DNA of 42,946 nt from Paracoccus marinaquae. GTDB taxonomy: Bacteria > Pseudomonadota > Alphaproteobacteria > Rhodobacterales > Rhodobacteraceae. The notes under the pieces are model-generated. The model ran no database searches and had not been told where the DNA came from. It worked only from the letters and a program-made list of their open reading frames with translations. Below are positions 1 through 7,507 of this stretch, piece by piece (position 1 is the first letter of the stretch; the number at the start of each line of letters is the position of its first letter). A program made the position numbers and the translations under genes. The DNA is taken from the NCBI RefSeq assembly GCF_018860165.1, contig NZ_JAHKNG010000033.1:1-42946 (forward strand). The letters run 5' to 3'.

Positions 1-121
1 TGGGGGCGAGCCACACCATATCCTTGTCGAGCCAGATCAGCAGCGACCCGCGCCGTTTCAGCGCTTCGTTGTAGGATTTCCAGTTCGTCGTGCGGTAACG
101 GGCGGGCTCGGGCTTGCTCAT
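1..121 (-). CDS. IS5-family transposase, N-terminal fragment (runs off window)
   Basis: Reading the minus strand from an ATG at 121 gives 40 residues starting MSKPEPARYRTTNWKSYNEA and continuing through a RRGSLLIWLDKDMVW stretch. This is the characteristic N-terminus of IS5-family DDE transposases common in Rhodobacteraceae. The gene continues beyond base 1, so the catalytic DDE residues are not visible and I cannot tell whether the element is intact. It marks the left mobile boundary of the T6SS island. Confidence 0.8.
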   Translation of the reverse strand, partial: MSKPEPARYRTTNWKSYNEALKRRGSLLIWLDKDMVWLAP

Positions 122-141
122 GTCGAGCTTCTTAACCTACC

Positions 142-160
142 GGATTCGCAGTGTGAATCC
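142..160. repeat. Inverted repeat near the presumed IS5 end
   Basis: GGATTC (142-147) and GAATCC (155-160) form a perfect 6-bp inverted repeat around GCAGTGT. It lies 21 bases upstream of the transposase start, where the terminal inverted repeat of an IS5-type element is expected. The exact IS boundary and any target duplication cannot be fixed because the other end is outside the window. Confidence 0.4.
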
Positions 161-289
161 TTCCAGCGCCGAGTTCTGCAACAACGCCGGCCTGCTGTCA
201 TATGCTGCAATCGGCCGTTGCGGCCTGACCTCTACCTGCCGGGATCAAGCCGGGTACCCGATACTCCAGCCCGAGGCCGAGGAACCGCA

Positions 290-520
290 TGAACGACAAC
301 CGGTCGCGGAACAGATATCGGCATCGGCTATAGCCGTCACAACGACGACATGCCGCGCGACACCTATCTGGCCCGGATGAGCGACATTGCCGCCGAAATC
401 GCGCGTGTTCTGAGACCCGATGGCGCGCCGTTCCTGAACCTCGGCGCGACCGGTACCGATCCGTGGATCGCTCATGAACCCGTCGCAACTCGGTCGAGAC
501 CAGGTCAGGGCTCTTGGTGA
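290..520 (+). pseudogene. Decayed fragment of a DNA methyltransferase
   Basis: An open stretch without its own start codon (stop at 290-292, stop at 518-520) encodes a segment including GIGYSHNDDMPRDTYLARM followed by IARVLRPDGAPFLNLG and a TDPWI motif. This resembles the internal part of N4/N6 DNA modification methylases, where the substrate loop, the 'L.pdG.lflN.G' strand and 'tdPW' follow in this order. The AdoMet-binding and DPPY parts are not present nearby, so this is a remnant, probably left by IS activity. Resemblance is from pattern memory, not alignment. Confidence 0.45.
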
Positions 521-578
521 ATTGTCGTCCCTGTGGAATAATGATGATGTCGTCACGTCGCGGATGAAGAGGCGGATC

Positions 579-1007
579 ATGGACGTCAAGGATCGGTTGA
601 ACGGCGTGGTCATCGGGCTTCTGATAGGGTTCAGCGATGGTGCGCCGCTGGTGGTGTTCCCCTCGAATGCGAGGGATCACGCGATTCCGGCGCGCAGCCT
701 GACCCCGCTTGCCGCCAGAGAGACCGGATCCGAGGTCGCGCTGCTGTTCGAGGACGGCGATCTTGCCCGCCCCCTGATCATCGGCCGGATCATCCAGCCA
801 CCCCGCCGCGAGGCCGACAGGGCCGCCACCGTCATCCGCGACGGCGAAACGGTGAAGATCACTGCCGAACAGCGGATCGAACTGCGGGTCGGCAAGTCCT
901 CGATCATCATGGAGAAGGACGGCCATATCACCATCCGCGGCACCAACCTTGTCAGCCACGCCTCGGCCTCGAACCGCATCCGCGGCGGCTCGGTCAACCT
1001 GAACTGA
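579..1007 (+). CDS. DUF6484 domain protein, T6SS-associated
   Basis: Encodes 142 residues. A segment with VVIGLLIGFSDGAPLVVFP, then EVALLFEDGD and RPLIIGRI, matches the DUF6484 pattern, and the C-terminus carries a short beta-rich repeat ending NRIRGGSVNLN that resembles the VgrG-tip DUF2345 style. DUF6484 proteins occur beside VgrG/PAAR effectors; their role is unproven, perhaps a tip or adaptor part. The frame is open from 474, but the upstream part overlaps the methylase remnant. The ATG at 579 has AAGAGG six bases ahead, so I chose it (564 is the alternative). Its stop overlaps the next start as TGATG. Confidence 0.65.
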   Translation: MDVKDRLNGVVIGLLIGFSDGAPLVVFPSNARDHAIPARSLTPLAARETGSEVALLFEDGDLARPLIIGRIIQPPRREADRAATVIRDGETVKITAEQRIELRVGKSSIIMEKDGHITIRGTNLVSHASASNRIRGGSVNLN

Positions 1008-1357
1008 TGGAATACCGCGCCCCGGTTATCGAGGAAATGCTGCGTCAGCACGCCGAGCAGGCGGCCTTTCTGTGGACGGTCTATGATCAGAACCTGCTGC
1101 ACCCCGACGACAACCCCGAGATGGACGAAGAACGCATGGCTCGCTTCGTCGAGCGTATGGACGCCCATATCGACGGATTGCGGATCGCCGGGGCGGATGG
1201 TTTGCGCGTGGCCGAGGAACGCTATGCCCAATATTCCGAGGCGGGAGAATTGTTTGTGATCAGGATGTTACAGCCGGGGGCGGCGGGGTTGCAGATTGCA
1301 GCATTGAACGTAGAAAGGGTCAGACAGTATCTTGCCCATGCCGCAGAATCGTCCTGA
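1007..1357 (+). pseudogene. Truncated TIGR02270-type protein, N-terminal part only
   Basis: The 116-residue product begins with a PVIEEMLRQHAEQAAFLW stretch and contains MDAHIDGLRIAG, which matches the start of TIGR02270-family proteins (HEAT-like, usually several hundred residues, found in T6SS effector loci). The reading frame stops at 1357 after only the first part of the family, and the opposite-strand ankyrin gene begins ten bases later, so the remainder is missing. It is translationally linked to the DUF6484 gene (TGATG). Either a nonfunctional stump or a short family variant; truncation is more likely given the IS and methylase debris just upstream. Confidence 0.55.
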
Positions 1358-1367
1358 GGTGATTTGA

Positions 1368-2003
1368 TCACGGACGTCCGTCGCTAAGAAGTTCCACTGA
1401 TCGCTCCCATTCGTTTGGGTGCGATTCATCCGGCTCGGGCAGATACTGTATCGCCAAGCGATCTTGATCATCCTTGACGTAGATGTCCGCTCCCGCATCT
1501 ATAAGCAACGCGACCATTTTTGCGTCCACTTGGGCAGCAGCCATTCCAAGCATCGTCATGCCGGTAAATCCGACCCATGCATTCAGATTGTTGCTATCGC
1601 ATTTGCCGGTTCCAAGCATCCGTTGCACGGCGTCATGATTGCCGTACTCGACCGCTATGGCCAAGGGCCAGAGGTTATCGATATTGCGCAGCGATGGATC
1701 GGCACCGGCATCGATCAGAGCGTAAGTCGCATCCCACATTCCGTCACGTGTGGAAATCAGAAGTGCGGAGTTTCCGGCATCATCGGATGCGTTAACATCG
1801 GCGCCCTTCTTGATCAGATTTCTGACGATGCCTATTTTTCCTCCCTCTGACAACTCTTCCGCAGAGGCAAGCAGGGGCCGCCAACTGGGTGCGTCTTTCG
1901 TACCAAGATCGGGGTCCGCGCCAGAATCCAAAAGTCTGGCCACGAGCGTCTCGTCATGGTCCTCGATTGCGGTCAGAAGCCGCTCCTGTAGGTCAAAGGT
2001 CAT
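1368..2003 (-). CDS. Ankyrin-repeat protein, candidate immunity protein
   Basis: A 211-residue protein without signal peptide, built of ankyrin repeats: LLDSGADPDLG, LIKKGADVNASDDAGNSAL, LIDAGADPSLRNIDNLWPL, LLIDAGADIYVKDDQDRLA. The ATG at 2003 is preferred: AGGGGA lies seven bases upstream and the start overlaps the stop of the PAAR-toxin gene as ATGA. It is last in the DUF2169 to ankyrin operon, the usual place for a cognate immunity gene, and ankyrin proteins are known in this position in other effector loci. Immunity function is inferred from position. Base composition is lower in G+C than the core tss genes, which suggests exchange as a cassette with the toxin end. Confidence 0.8.
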   Translation of the reverse strand: MTFDLQERLLTAIEDHDETLVARLLDSGADPDLGTKDAPSWRPLLASAEELSEGGKIGIVRNLIKKGADVNASDDAGNSALLISTRDGMWDATYALIDAGADPSLRNIDNLWPLAIAVEYGNHDAVQRMLGTGKCDSNNLNAWVGFTGMTMLGMAAAQVDAKMVALLIDAGADIYVKDDQDRLAIQYLPEPDESHPNEWERSVELLSDGRP

Positions 2004-2824
2004 GTGCAATTCCCCTTGATCAGACTATCCAGCTTATCTCTGTTCACCTTTTCTCGTTCAATTTCCTCCATATGATCCACTTTTTTCTTTGTTCTCGCCG
2101 TTGCTTCGCCAGGTCTTTCATGGAAACAAGTAGTTTCCCGCCGTTCGCGGGCTTCGACTATCTTGTTTATCCGATCACGATTTGAGCGCAGTTTCTTGCA
2201 AACATCTGCCTGCTTTCCTTGGTTCTTTCCTTTCTTCAACCAACGAGTCAGTTGGTCTTGGGAAGGCGTGCCGGGTTTGTTACCCAAAATCGGTTCTTGA
2301 GGTAGGGCTTTGGCGGCCTCTACCTCTGCTGTCCTTTCCCGCAGTTCTTTGTTGGTGCAGGTCTGCCCAGGATGTTCTGCTTCGGAGTCCCCGGTGCCTT
2401 TCCCGGTAATTGTGGTTGGCGCGCTATCCCCGGGAGTGGAGGCATGGTTCGAGGTGGCGATATCGCCAAAACGCACGACGCCCTTGCCTTCGAACTTTAC
2501 ATCCATCGACCATTTCTGAGCGTATACGGCGCCGGTATTTTTAGAGGTAATGATGCCCTTCTTCGGTGCCGACCCGGCCTCGTCGCCCGTGCATTTGCTT
2601 AGTTTGCTGGAATTCTCCTGGCTGACTGTCTCACCTCCGATTGTGACCGTTCCCGTGCCCGAGGTCAGGTCGCCATCCTGGCCGAAATCGGGATAGGGCA
2701 CAGGCACGCCCGGCGGCGTCGCGGGCGTTTGGGGCGGGGTGAAGCAGGTGTCAGGAAACGCCGCGATGACCTTGCAGCCCTGCTTTTTCGCAGAAATCTC
2801 CAGCCCGTTGGCGAAAACTGTCAT
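2000..2824 (-). CDS. DUF4150/PAAR-like T6SS effector with unknown C-terminal domain
   Basis: 274 residues. Residues 1-150 match the PAAR-like DUF4150 fold: a start like TVFANGLEISAKKQGC, PDTCFTPPQTPATPPGVPVPYP near 24-46, and GTVTIGG, followed by TSKNTGAVYAQKWSMDVKFEG. Such domains cap the VgrG spike and carry toxins. Residues 155-274 are lysine/arginine-rich and predicted helical, with Cys156, Cys209, Cys233, Cys273, His235 and His251; I recognise no toxin family. The first codon overlaps the ketosynthase-like gene stop (ATGA at 2821-2824) and the last overlaps the ankyrin start. The DUF2169 adaptor upstream supports delivery as VgrG cargo. Effector role is well supported by context; activity is unknown. 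Confidence 0.8.
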   Translation of the reverse strand: MTVFANGLEISAKKQGCKVIAAFPDTCFTPPQTPATPPGVPVPYPDFGQDGDLTSGTGTVTIGGETVSQENSSKLSKCTGDEAGSAPKKGIITSKNTGAVYAQKWSMDVKFEGKGVVRFGDIATSNHASTPGDSAPTTITGKGTGDSEAEHPGQTCTNKELRERTAEVEAAKALPQEPILGNKPGTPSQDQLTRWLKKGKNQGKQADVCKKLRSNRDRINKIVEARERRETTCFHERPGEATARTKKKVDHMEEIEREKVNRDKLDSLIKGNCT

Positions 2825-3846
2825 GCTACCTCCGCGATTGCTGCGGCGCAGGCGCCGTCGTCGGCGGAGGCCTCGATGAGGATCGGGCGGCCTCCGCTAT
2901 AGCCTTTGCGTTGGGCCTCGAACGCCCAGCCCAGCATCAGCGGTACCACGGCGGCGCCGATATTTCCAAGGCTGGCGGCGATGGGCCAGATCGGCTGAAC
3001 CCCGCTGCGCTCTCGCTGTGTGCGCAGCATCGACAGGGCGGTCTGCTTGAACCAGAAGGATTCGCCGATCAGATCGCCGATCTTGATGCCGATATCCGAA
3101 TGCCCCAGCCCCGATTGAATGAACGCTGCCTGATAGGCCGCCGTCATCCCGTCCGCGCGCAGCGGCAGGTCCAGCCCGTCCTTGTCCAGACGATTATAGA
3201 TATGGGCCTTTTCGCGCGCCAACCCCAGCCCGGTCAGCTTGAGCGCCCCCCGGCGCGAACACAGCACCGCCGCCGCCCCTTCGCCGGGGATGAACCCGTT
3301 CGCATTGGCGGGCGTCAACAGCCTGTTTTCGGACAGGTAGTGCGCGACAGACAGCGTTGTCAGATAGCTGTCGACACCCAGGACCAGAACGTTCTCCGCC
3401 CGGCCCTCGGACAGCATCCGGCGTGCCTGGTCCAGCGCGACAAAGCCCGAGGGGCGGCCGTGGGCAACGATATGGGTCCTCATGGTCTGTGCCAGCCCGG
3501 CGCATTCCCTTACCTGCCCGGCGAAGGCAGCGTCGTCGCGGATCGGCCGGCCCGGGCGGTCTTTTTCAGGCAGGCACAGGATCAGGGTGCAATCGCTCAG
3601 CGCCTCGGGGGCCCTGCTGAAGGCATCGACGATTGCGCCCGCCGCCAGATGGGCCAGCCGCTTTTCTCCGATCCAGTTGCGGGGCAGCGGCACCGGTGCG
3701 CCGATCAGCCATTCGCCGCCCGCGCCGATGAAGCGCGTTTCCCGAAACCCGTCCAGCCTTGCCCGCATCGCGGCGGCGGCCGAGGCGCAATCCAGCCCGA
3801 CCGCCGTCACCATTCCGGCCGCGCGGATATGCAGGGGCGTACTCAT
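2821..3846 (-). CDS. Ketosynthase-like (thiolase-fold) protein, probably catalytically inactive, T6SS effector locus
   Basis: 341 residues with thiolase-fold marks of beta-ketoacyl synthases: an N-terminal GMVTAVGLDCASAAAAMRA, a central SGFVALDQARRML helix followed by ENVLVLGVDSYL, and GFIPGEGAAAVLCSRRG near 184-200. The nucleophilic cysteine expected before SG is absent (GRPSG at 130-134), and the two histidine-bearing motifs are replaced near GIKIGDLIGE and SLGNIGAA. It is therefore likely a structural or chaperone-like relative. Homologues sit between DUF2169 and PAAR effectors in other T6SS loci, which suggests a role in effector maturation or loading. It overlaps both neighbours by ATGA. 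Confidence 0.8.
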   Translation of the reverse strand: MSTPLHIRAAGMVTAVGLDCASAAAAMRARLDGFRETRFIGAGGEWLIGAPVPLPRNWIGEKRLAHLAAGAIVDAFSRAPEALSDCTLILCLPEKDRPGRPIRDDAAFAGQVRECAGLAQTMRTHIVAHGRPSGFVALDQARRMLSEGRAENVLVLGVDSYLTTLSVAHYLSENRLLTPANANGFIPGEGAAAVLCSRRGALKLTGLGLAREKAHIYNRLDKDGLDLPLRADGMTAAYQAAFIQSGLGHSDIGIKIGDLIGESFWFKQTALSMLRTQRERSGVQPIWPIAASLGNIGAAVVPLMLGWAFEAQRKGYSGGRPILIEASADDGACAAAIAEVA

Positions 3847-4928
3847 GCGGGCTCCTCGGCGAAGCTGCGGATATAGCGCTTGCCGGTCGCGAAGGCGCGT
3901 TTCATCGCCGGTGTCGGCGCCCCGAGCCAGCCTTCGGTGAATTCGGTGATGATGCGCTGCATTGGCACCCAGACGCGCCAGACCATCATGAAGACCCGCG
4001 CCTCGGGGTCGAAGATCAGCGTATCGGGGCGGGGAGCTGCGTCGAAGCAGATGTCCCGCCCCCGAAAGATGCGGATCGGCAGGGCGGTGTCGGGCAGGCG
4101 AAAGGCTTCGCGCCCGGTGTGCGTCAGATTGACCAGCGTGACCGGCGTTCCGCCCTCGGGGAAATCGATCTGCTGATCCTCGGGCGCCATCTGGAAATAA
4201 CGATCGTCGAAATCGGCGGGCAGGAACGGGAAGACATTGTCGATCCAGTTCCGATCATAGGTTCCGCCATAGCGGATCCGTTCCGGCCAGCCGCGCCCGA
4301 TCGGGCCGAGTGCCATCGGCCGGTAATCGCCATAGGGCGAGGTCACCGGCTGGTCCACCTTTTCTGTATTCGGCAGCGGCTGACCCGACAGCCTCGATTG
4401 CGACCTGACGCCGGCAAAGCCCATGCCGACCGGGTTCCGGGCATAGGCGGGCGGCGCCTTGTCTTCGGGGTCGGTGCGGTCGGGTCCGCCGAAGGCCGTG
4501 CCATAGGAAAAGACCTGACGGGCGAAGGGATAGGGCCGGGTTGCGGTGATGGCCGGGCCGATGACCCGCCATTCGCGTGGCCCGACCACGTCGAATTGCT
4601 TGGACCATTGCCCGACCTTCAACCCGACCCGGACACGTTCGGCCGGTTTGCCACCCGGCGCATAGGCCGCGCCCTGCAGGACGACATCGCAGCGCGACTT
4701 GCGGAAGGCAAAATCGGATTCCCACAGCGGCGCCGAAAAGCCCGGCTCACCGAAATATTCATCGGCCATGACCAGCGGGCGCTGCGCCGGCGCGGGCCGC
4801 GGCCTTTCCGAGGGGCTGTCAGGAAAGGCAAATGTGCCCTTGACCACGAAGGACAGGTATTCGCGACCGGACTTGTCCATGCCCATCGTGAACTGGTGGA
4901 CAAAGCGGGTCTGGTTGAGAACCCTCAT
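3843..4928 (-). CDS. DUF2169 domain protein, T6SS effector adaptor
   Basis: 361 residues from the ATG at 4928. The frame is open 67 codons further upstream, but the family begins MRVLNQTRFVHQF...DKSGREYLSFVVKGTF, and an AGGA stands directly ahead of this ATG. Typical DUF2169 parts follow: WESDFAFRKSRCDVVLQGAAYAP, RVGLKVGQWSKQFDVVGPREW, AFGGPDRTDPEDKAPPAYARNPVGMGF. Members bind PAAR-type effectors and help load them onto VgrG. It is the first gene of the minus-strand effector operon and overlaps the ketosynthase-like gene by ATGA. Product is cytoplasmic by absence of signal peptide. Confidence 0.9.
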   Translation of the reverse strand: MRVLNQTRFVHQFTMGMDKSGREYLSFVVKGTFAFPDSPSERPRPAPAQRPLVMADEYFGEPGFSAPLWESDFAFRKSRCDVVLQGAAYAPGGKPAERVRVGLKVGQWSKQFDVVGPREWRVIGPAITATRPYPFARQVFSYGTAFGGPDRTDPEDKAPPAYARNPVGMGFAGVRSQSRLSGQPLPNTEKVDQPVTSPYGDYRPMALGPIGRGWPERIRYGGTYDRNWIDNVFPFLPADFDDRYFQMAPEDQQIDFPEGGTPVTLVNLTHTGREAFRLPDTALPIRIFRGRDICFDAAPRPDTLIFDPEARVFMMVWRVWVPMQRIITEFTEGWLGAPTPAMKRAFATGKRYIRSFAEEPA

Positions 4929-5179
4929 TCCTGCCCCGTCCTGCGCGAATTGCAGCGACCATGCAGCTTTGGGCAGCAGGCGGCTGCCGCATCCGCCACA
5001 GGGCCTTTCCGCCATAGGGGTGCAATCGTCTGCAAAAAGCCTCCGAACAACAAGGCAACATATGGCGGACAGGCGATGATCGTATCTAGGGCGCGCCATT
5101 GGATATGATAGACTAATATCAGGTTTCACGCGACAATATTGACAGAATCCGCCGACAGCGCGCCTGATGAAGGTTCCCC
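4929..5179. promoter_or_regulatory. Divergent intergenic region between effector operon and kinase gene
   Basis: The 251 bases between the DUF2169 start and the kinase start must carry promoters for both directions. The segment 5095-5145 is clearly A+T-richer than its surroundings. TTGACA at 5139-5144 fits a plus-strand -35 element, but no convincing -10 lies 16-18 bases beyond, so the assignment is tentative. The upstream extension of the DUF2169 frame into this region is not considered coding. Confidence 0.4.
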
Positions 5180-7258
5180 ATGCAGTCCGATATCTTCAGC
5201 CCCGGCCAGATTCTCAACAATACCTATGAAATCATCCGGGTCCTGGGACGCGGCGGCACTGGCGAGGTCTATCTGGCCCGCAATCAGGTCGTCGGCCGTG
5301 ATGTCGCCATCAAGGCTCTGAATGCGCGCTTCTCGGCCAATTCCGATTATGTGGAACTGATCAAGCGCGAAGAGCAGATGCGCGATATCATCAATGATGC
5401 GGTGGTGCGCTATTCGGAATGTTCTCGCTCGGATGCCGGGCATGTTTTTCTGGTGATGGATTATATCGAGGGACCATCCCTGAACGAGGTCATGCTGGAA
5501 CGCCGCCTCGACGACAGGTCGCTGCTGATCATCGCCCATCGGGTTCTGGAGGGGCTGGTCGCAACCCATAGTCGTGGCATCGTTCACCGCGACCTGTCAC
5601 CCGACAATGTCATCCTGCGCGACGGCCGCCCCGAGCGGGCGACGATCATCGATTTCGGCATCGCCAAGGATACGGCGGCGGGCGCACGCACCATTGTCGG
5701 CAATGAATTCGCCGGCAAATACGAATATGCCGCGCCCGAACAGCTTGACGGCAAGTCGGACTATCGCGCCGATCTATATGCTCTGGGCGCCCTGCTTCTG
5801 GCAGCGGCGCGGCAAGAGATTCCGCAGGTCGGCAGCAGCCCCGGCGAGGTCGTCCGCTTCAAGCACAATCCCCTGGACAGTTCGGGGCTGAAGCCGCCCT
5901 TGAAGGATCTGATCGAGTGGTTGTCCGATCCCGATCCGGCGGGCCGCCCGCAAAACGCGTCCGAGGCCTTGGAACGTCTGGACGGCTGGCTGAAACCCGA
6001 TACGGCGCGGGTCGGCACCGGCAAGCAGAAACCTCGCGGCAAGGGGCGCCTGCAGTTGCTTCTGGGCGCTGCGGTAATCCTGCTGGCCGGTCTGGGCGCG
6101 TGGCTGTGGACTTCCGGTGTTTTCGCGCCCGACTTGCCCGAGGCCGTTCCCTATCGCCTGAACGCAAGCCTTGTGGCCGATGGCGGCGGCGCGTTGTCCG
6201 GCAATGCCCCGGATGAGCAGATCGCCGCCGCCCTGCGCGCCGCCTTCGGCGAGGCGACGGGGATCAGCCCACCCCAGAATGCGCTGACACTGGCGCGCGG
6301 GATGCCGGGCGAGACATGGCCCGACAATATGGCCGATCTGATGGTGCTGGCCTCGGCCCTGACCCGCTGGGATCTTGCCGTCAGCGACAGCAGCGCCCGC
6401 CTGTCCGGACTTGCACCCGATGCGGCCACCCGCGATGCGCTGCTGGCAACGCTGGAAGGGTGGCAGCCGGACTCCGGAATGTCGGTCCAAACCGATCTGG
6501 CGGCGGGGCCTGAGAGGCTGACCTGGGCCACGCTGCAACCGCATCTCGACCGCCTGGCGACCTGCGGGCCGCTGACCGCGCCGGCGGATCAACCGGCCGA
6601 ATTCGGGCTGGGCGAGCGCATCACCGTGATCGGCGATCTGGCCAGTGTCGATGATGCCGAGGCGATCCAGAGCGCGCTGGCTTCGGTGATCGGCGACCGC
6701 GATCTGCGCGTCGAGGCGAATGTGCTGAACGAGGATCTGTGCAGGATTCGTGCGGTCCTGCCGGTCGCCGCTTCGGGCGGCATGTCGCTGTGGATGGGCC
6801 GCGGCGATACCGGTGAGGCGGTGCTGAACGGCGTGTTCCAGACCGGGCAGAACCCCGTGGTGGACGTGCAGTTCTCCGCCACCGTGACCGGCGCGTCGCT
6901 GTGGGTGATGGTGGTCGACAATACCGGTAAGGTCTTTCATATCCTGCCGAATATCAATCAGCCCGCCTCCCTTGTTGACGATCTGGGAGCCGTCGACAGC
7001 GGGGTCCGGCGGGTCCGGGTGCTGTGGTCGCTGGACGAGATGCAGGAAAATCCCCAACGCCTTGCCGTCAGGGTGACCGAAGGCAATTACGGAAAATCCG
7101 AGATCATCGCGATCCTGTCGAAGACCCCGCTCTTCGATCTACGGCGCCCGCGCGACGAAAGCGTACAATCCGTGGCCGAGGCCCTGAGCGAAACCCTTGC
7201 CGGCCGCGAGGACCAGATCATCGGCGTCGCCTCACGCATCATCGACGCCCGGCCCTGA
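5180..7258 (+). CDS. ppkA: Membrane Ser/Thr protein kinase, PpkA-type T6SS regulator
   Basis: 692 residues. Kinase domain about 15-270: glycine loop LGRGGTGEV (22-30), VAIK lysine 45, HRDLSPDN (136-143), DFG (158-160), APE (185-187). One transmembrane helix at about 291-310 follows, then a 380-residue region, presumably periplasmic, whose part around 545-660 (MGRGDTGEAV, LWVMVVDNTGKVFHILPN) resembles DUF4384-type domains found in T6SS kinases. PpkA phosphorylates the FHA protein or related partners to activate the apparatus; a PP2C phosphatase, FHA protein and TagF are all in this window. The tss operon follows after 249 bases. The name is assigned by family and context. Confidence 0.88.
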   Translation: MQSDIFSPGQILNNTYEIIRVLGRGGTGEVYLARNQVVGRDVAIKALNARFSANSDYVELIKREEQMRDIINDAVVRYSECSRSDAGHVFLVMDYIEGPSLNEVMLERRLDDRSLLIIAHRVLEGLVATHSRGIVHRDLSPDNVILRDGRPERATIIDFGIAKDTAAGARTIVGNEFAGKYEYAAPEQLDGKSDYRADLYALGALLLAAARQEIPQVGSSPGEVVRFKHNPLDSSGLKPPLKDLIEWLSDPDPAGRPQNASEALERLDGWLKPDTARVGTGKQKPRGKGRLQLLLGAAVILLAGLGAWLWTSGVFAPDLPEAVPYRLNASLVADGGGALSGNAPDEQIAAALRAAFGEATGISPPQNALTLARGMPGETWPDNMADLMVLASALTRWDLAVSDSSARLSGLAPDAATRDALLATLEGWQPDSGMSVQTDLAAGPERLTWATLQPHLDRLATCGPLTAPADQPAEFGLGERITVIGDLASVDDAEAIQSALASVIGDRDLRVEANVLNEDLCRIRAVLPVAASGGMSLWMGRGDTGEAVLNGVFQTGQNPVVDVQFSATVTGASLWVMVVDNTGKVFHILPNINQPASLVDDLGAVDSGVRRVRVLWSLDEMQENPQRLAVRVTEGNYGKSEIIAILSKTPLFDLRRPRDESVQSVAEALSETLAGREDQIIGVASRIIDARP

Positions 7259-7268
7259 CGAAAGTCAG
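7255..7268 (+). other. Small GNRA-loop hairpin at the end of the kinase gene
   Basis: CTGAC (7255-7259), GAAA (7260-7263) and GTCAG (7264-7268) can form a 5-bp stem with a GNRA tetraloop overlapping the kinase stop codon. There is no T-run after it, so it might stabilise the 3' end rather than terminate. Confidence 0.3.
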
Positions 7269-7412
7269 AACCCGGCGCCTGAGTACTTCATGGTGGCCCG
7301 GCCGGTTCCTGGTCCTGTGGATAGCACGCGTCGGTCGGCTCAAGCCGCAATCTATCACGCTGGATTCATAGCATGAATTCCCTCGGTCGATCCGCGCATC
7401 AAAACCAAGATC

Positions 7413-7429
7413 GTTGCAAGAATCGCAAC
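7413..7429. promoter_or_regulatory. Inverted repeat in the tss operon leader
   Basis: GTTGC (7413-7417) and GCAAC (7425-7429) form a perfect inverted repeat around AAGAATC in the A+T-rich region upstream of tssA. Together with the larger dyad at 7451-7488 it makes this 249-base gap the likeliest control region for the tss operon. No protein can be assigned. Confidence 0.35.
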
Positions 7430-7450
7430 CGTCTGCAATTATGGCCTAAT

Positions 7451-7488
7451 TCTCAAAGCCAAGATAATTAATGAGTTATCTTTTGAGA
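7451..7488. promoter_or_regulatory. Long dyad just upstream of tssA, candidate operator or leader hairpin
   Basis: TCTCAAA (7451-7457) pairs with TTTGAGA (7482-7488), and AAGATAA (7461-7467) pairs with TTATCTT (7476-7482, sharing base 7482 with the outer arm). Only GCC (7458-7460) is unpaired on one side, and the loop is TTAATGAG. The two arms form one hairpin or operator of about 13 pairs, ending 19 bases before the tssA ATG. A ribosome-binding stretch (GAAGGCGGGG) lies between. This is the strongest symmetric element in the upstream region and probably controls tss transcription or translation. Confidence 0.5.
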
Positions 7489-7507
7489 TGGTGAAGGCGG
7501 GGACCGA

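Noticed and set aside
4929..5129. Upstream extension of the DUF2169 frame
   Set aside because: The added 67 residues are cysteine- and arginine-rich with no family match; the family start and ribosome-binding site are at 4928.
7259..7507. Sigma-54 promoter ahead of tssA
   Set aside because: I looked for the GG-N10-GC spacing with flanking consensus in this gap and ahead of clpV and found none convincing.
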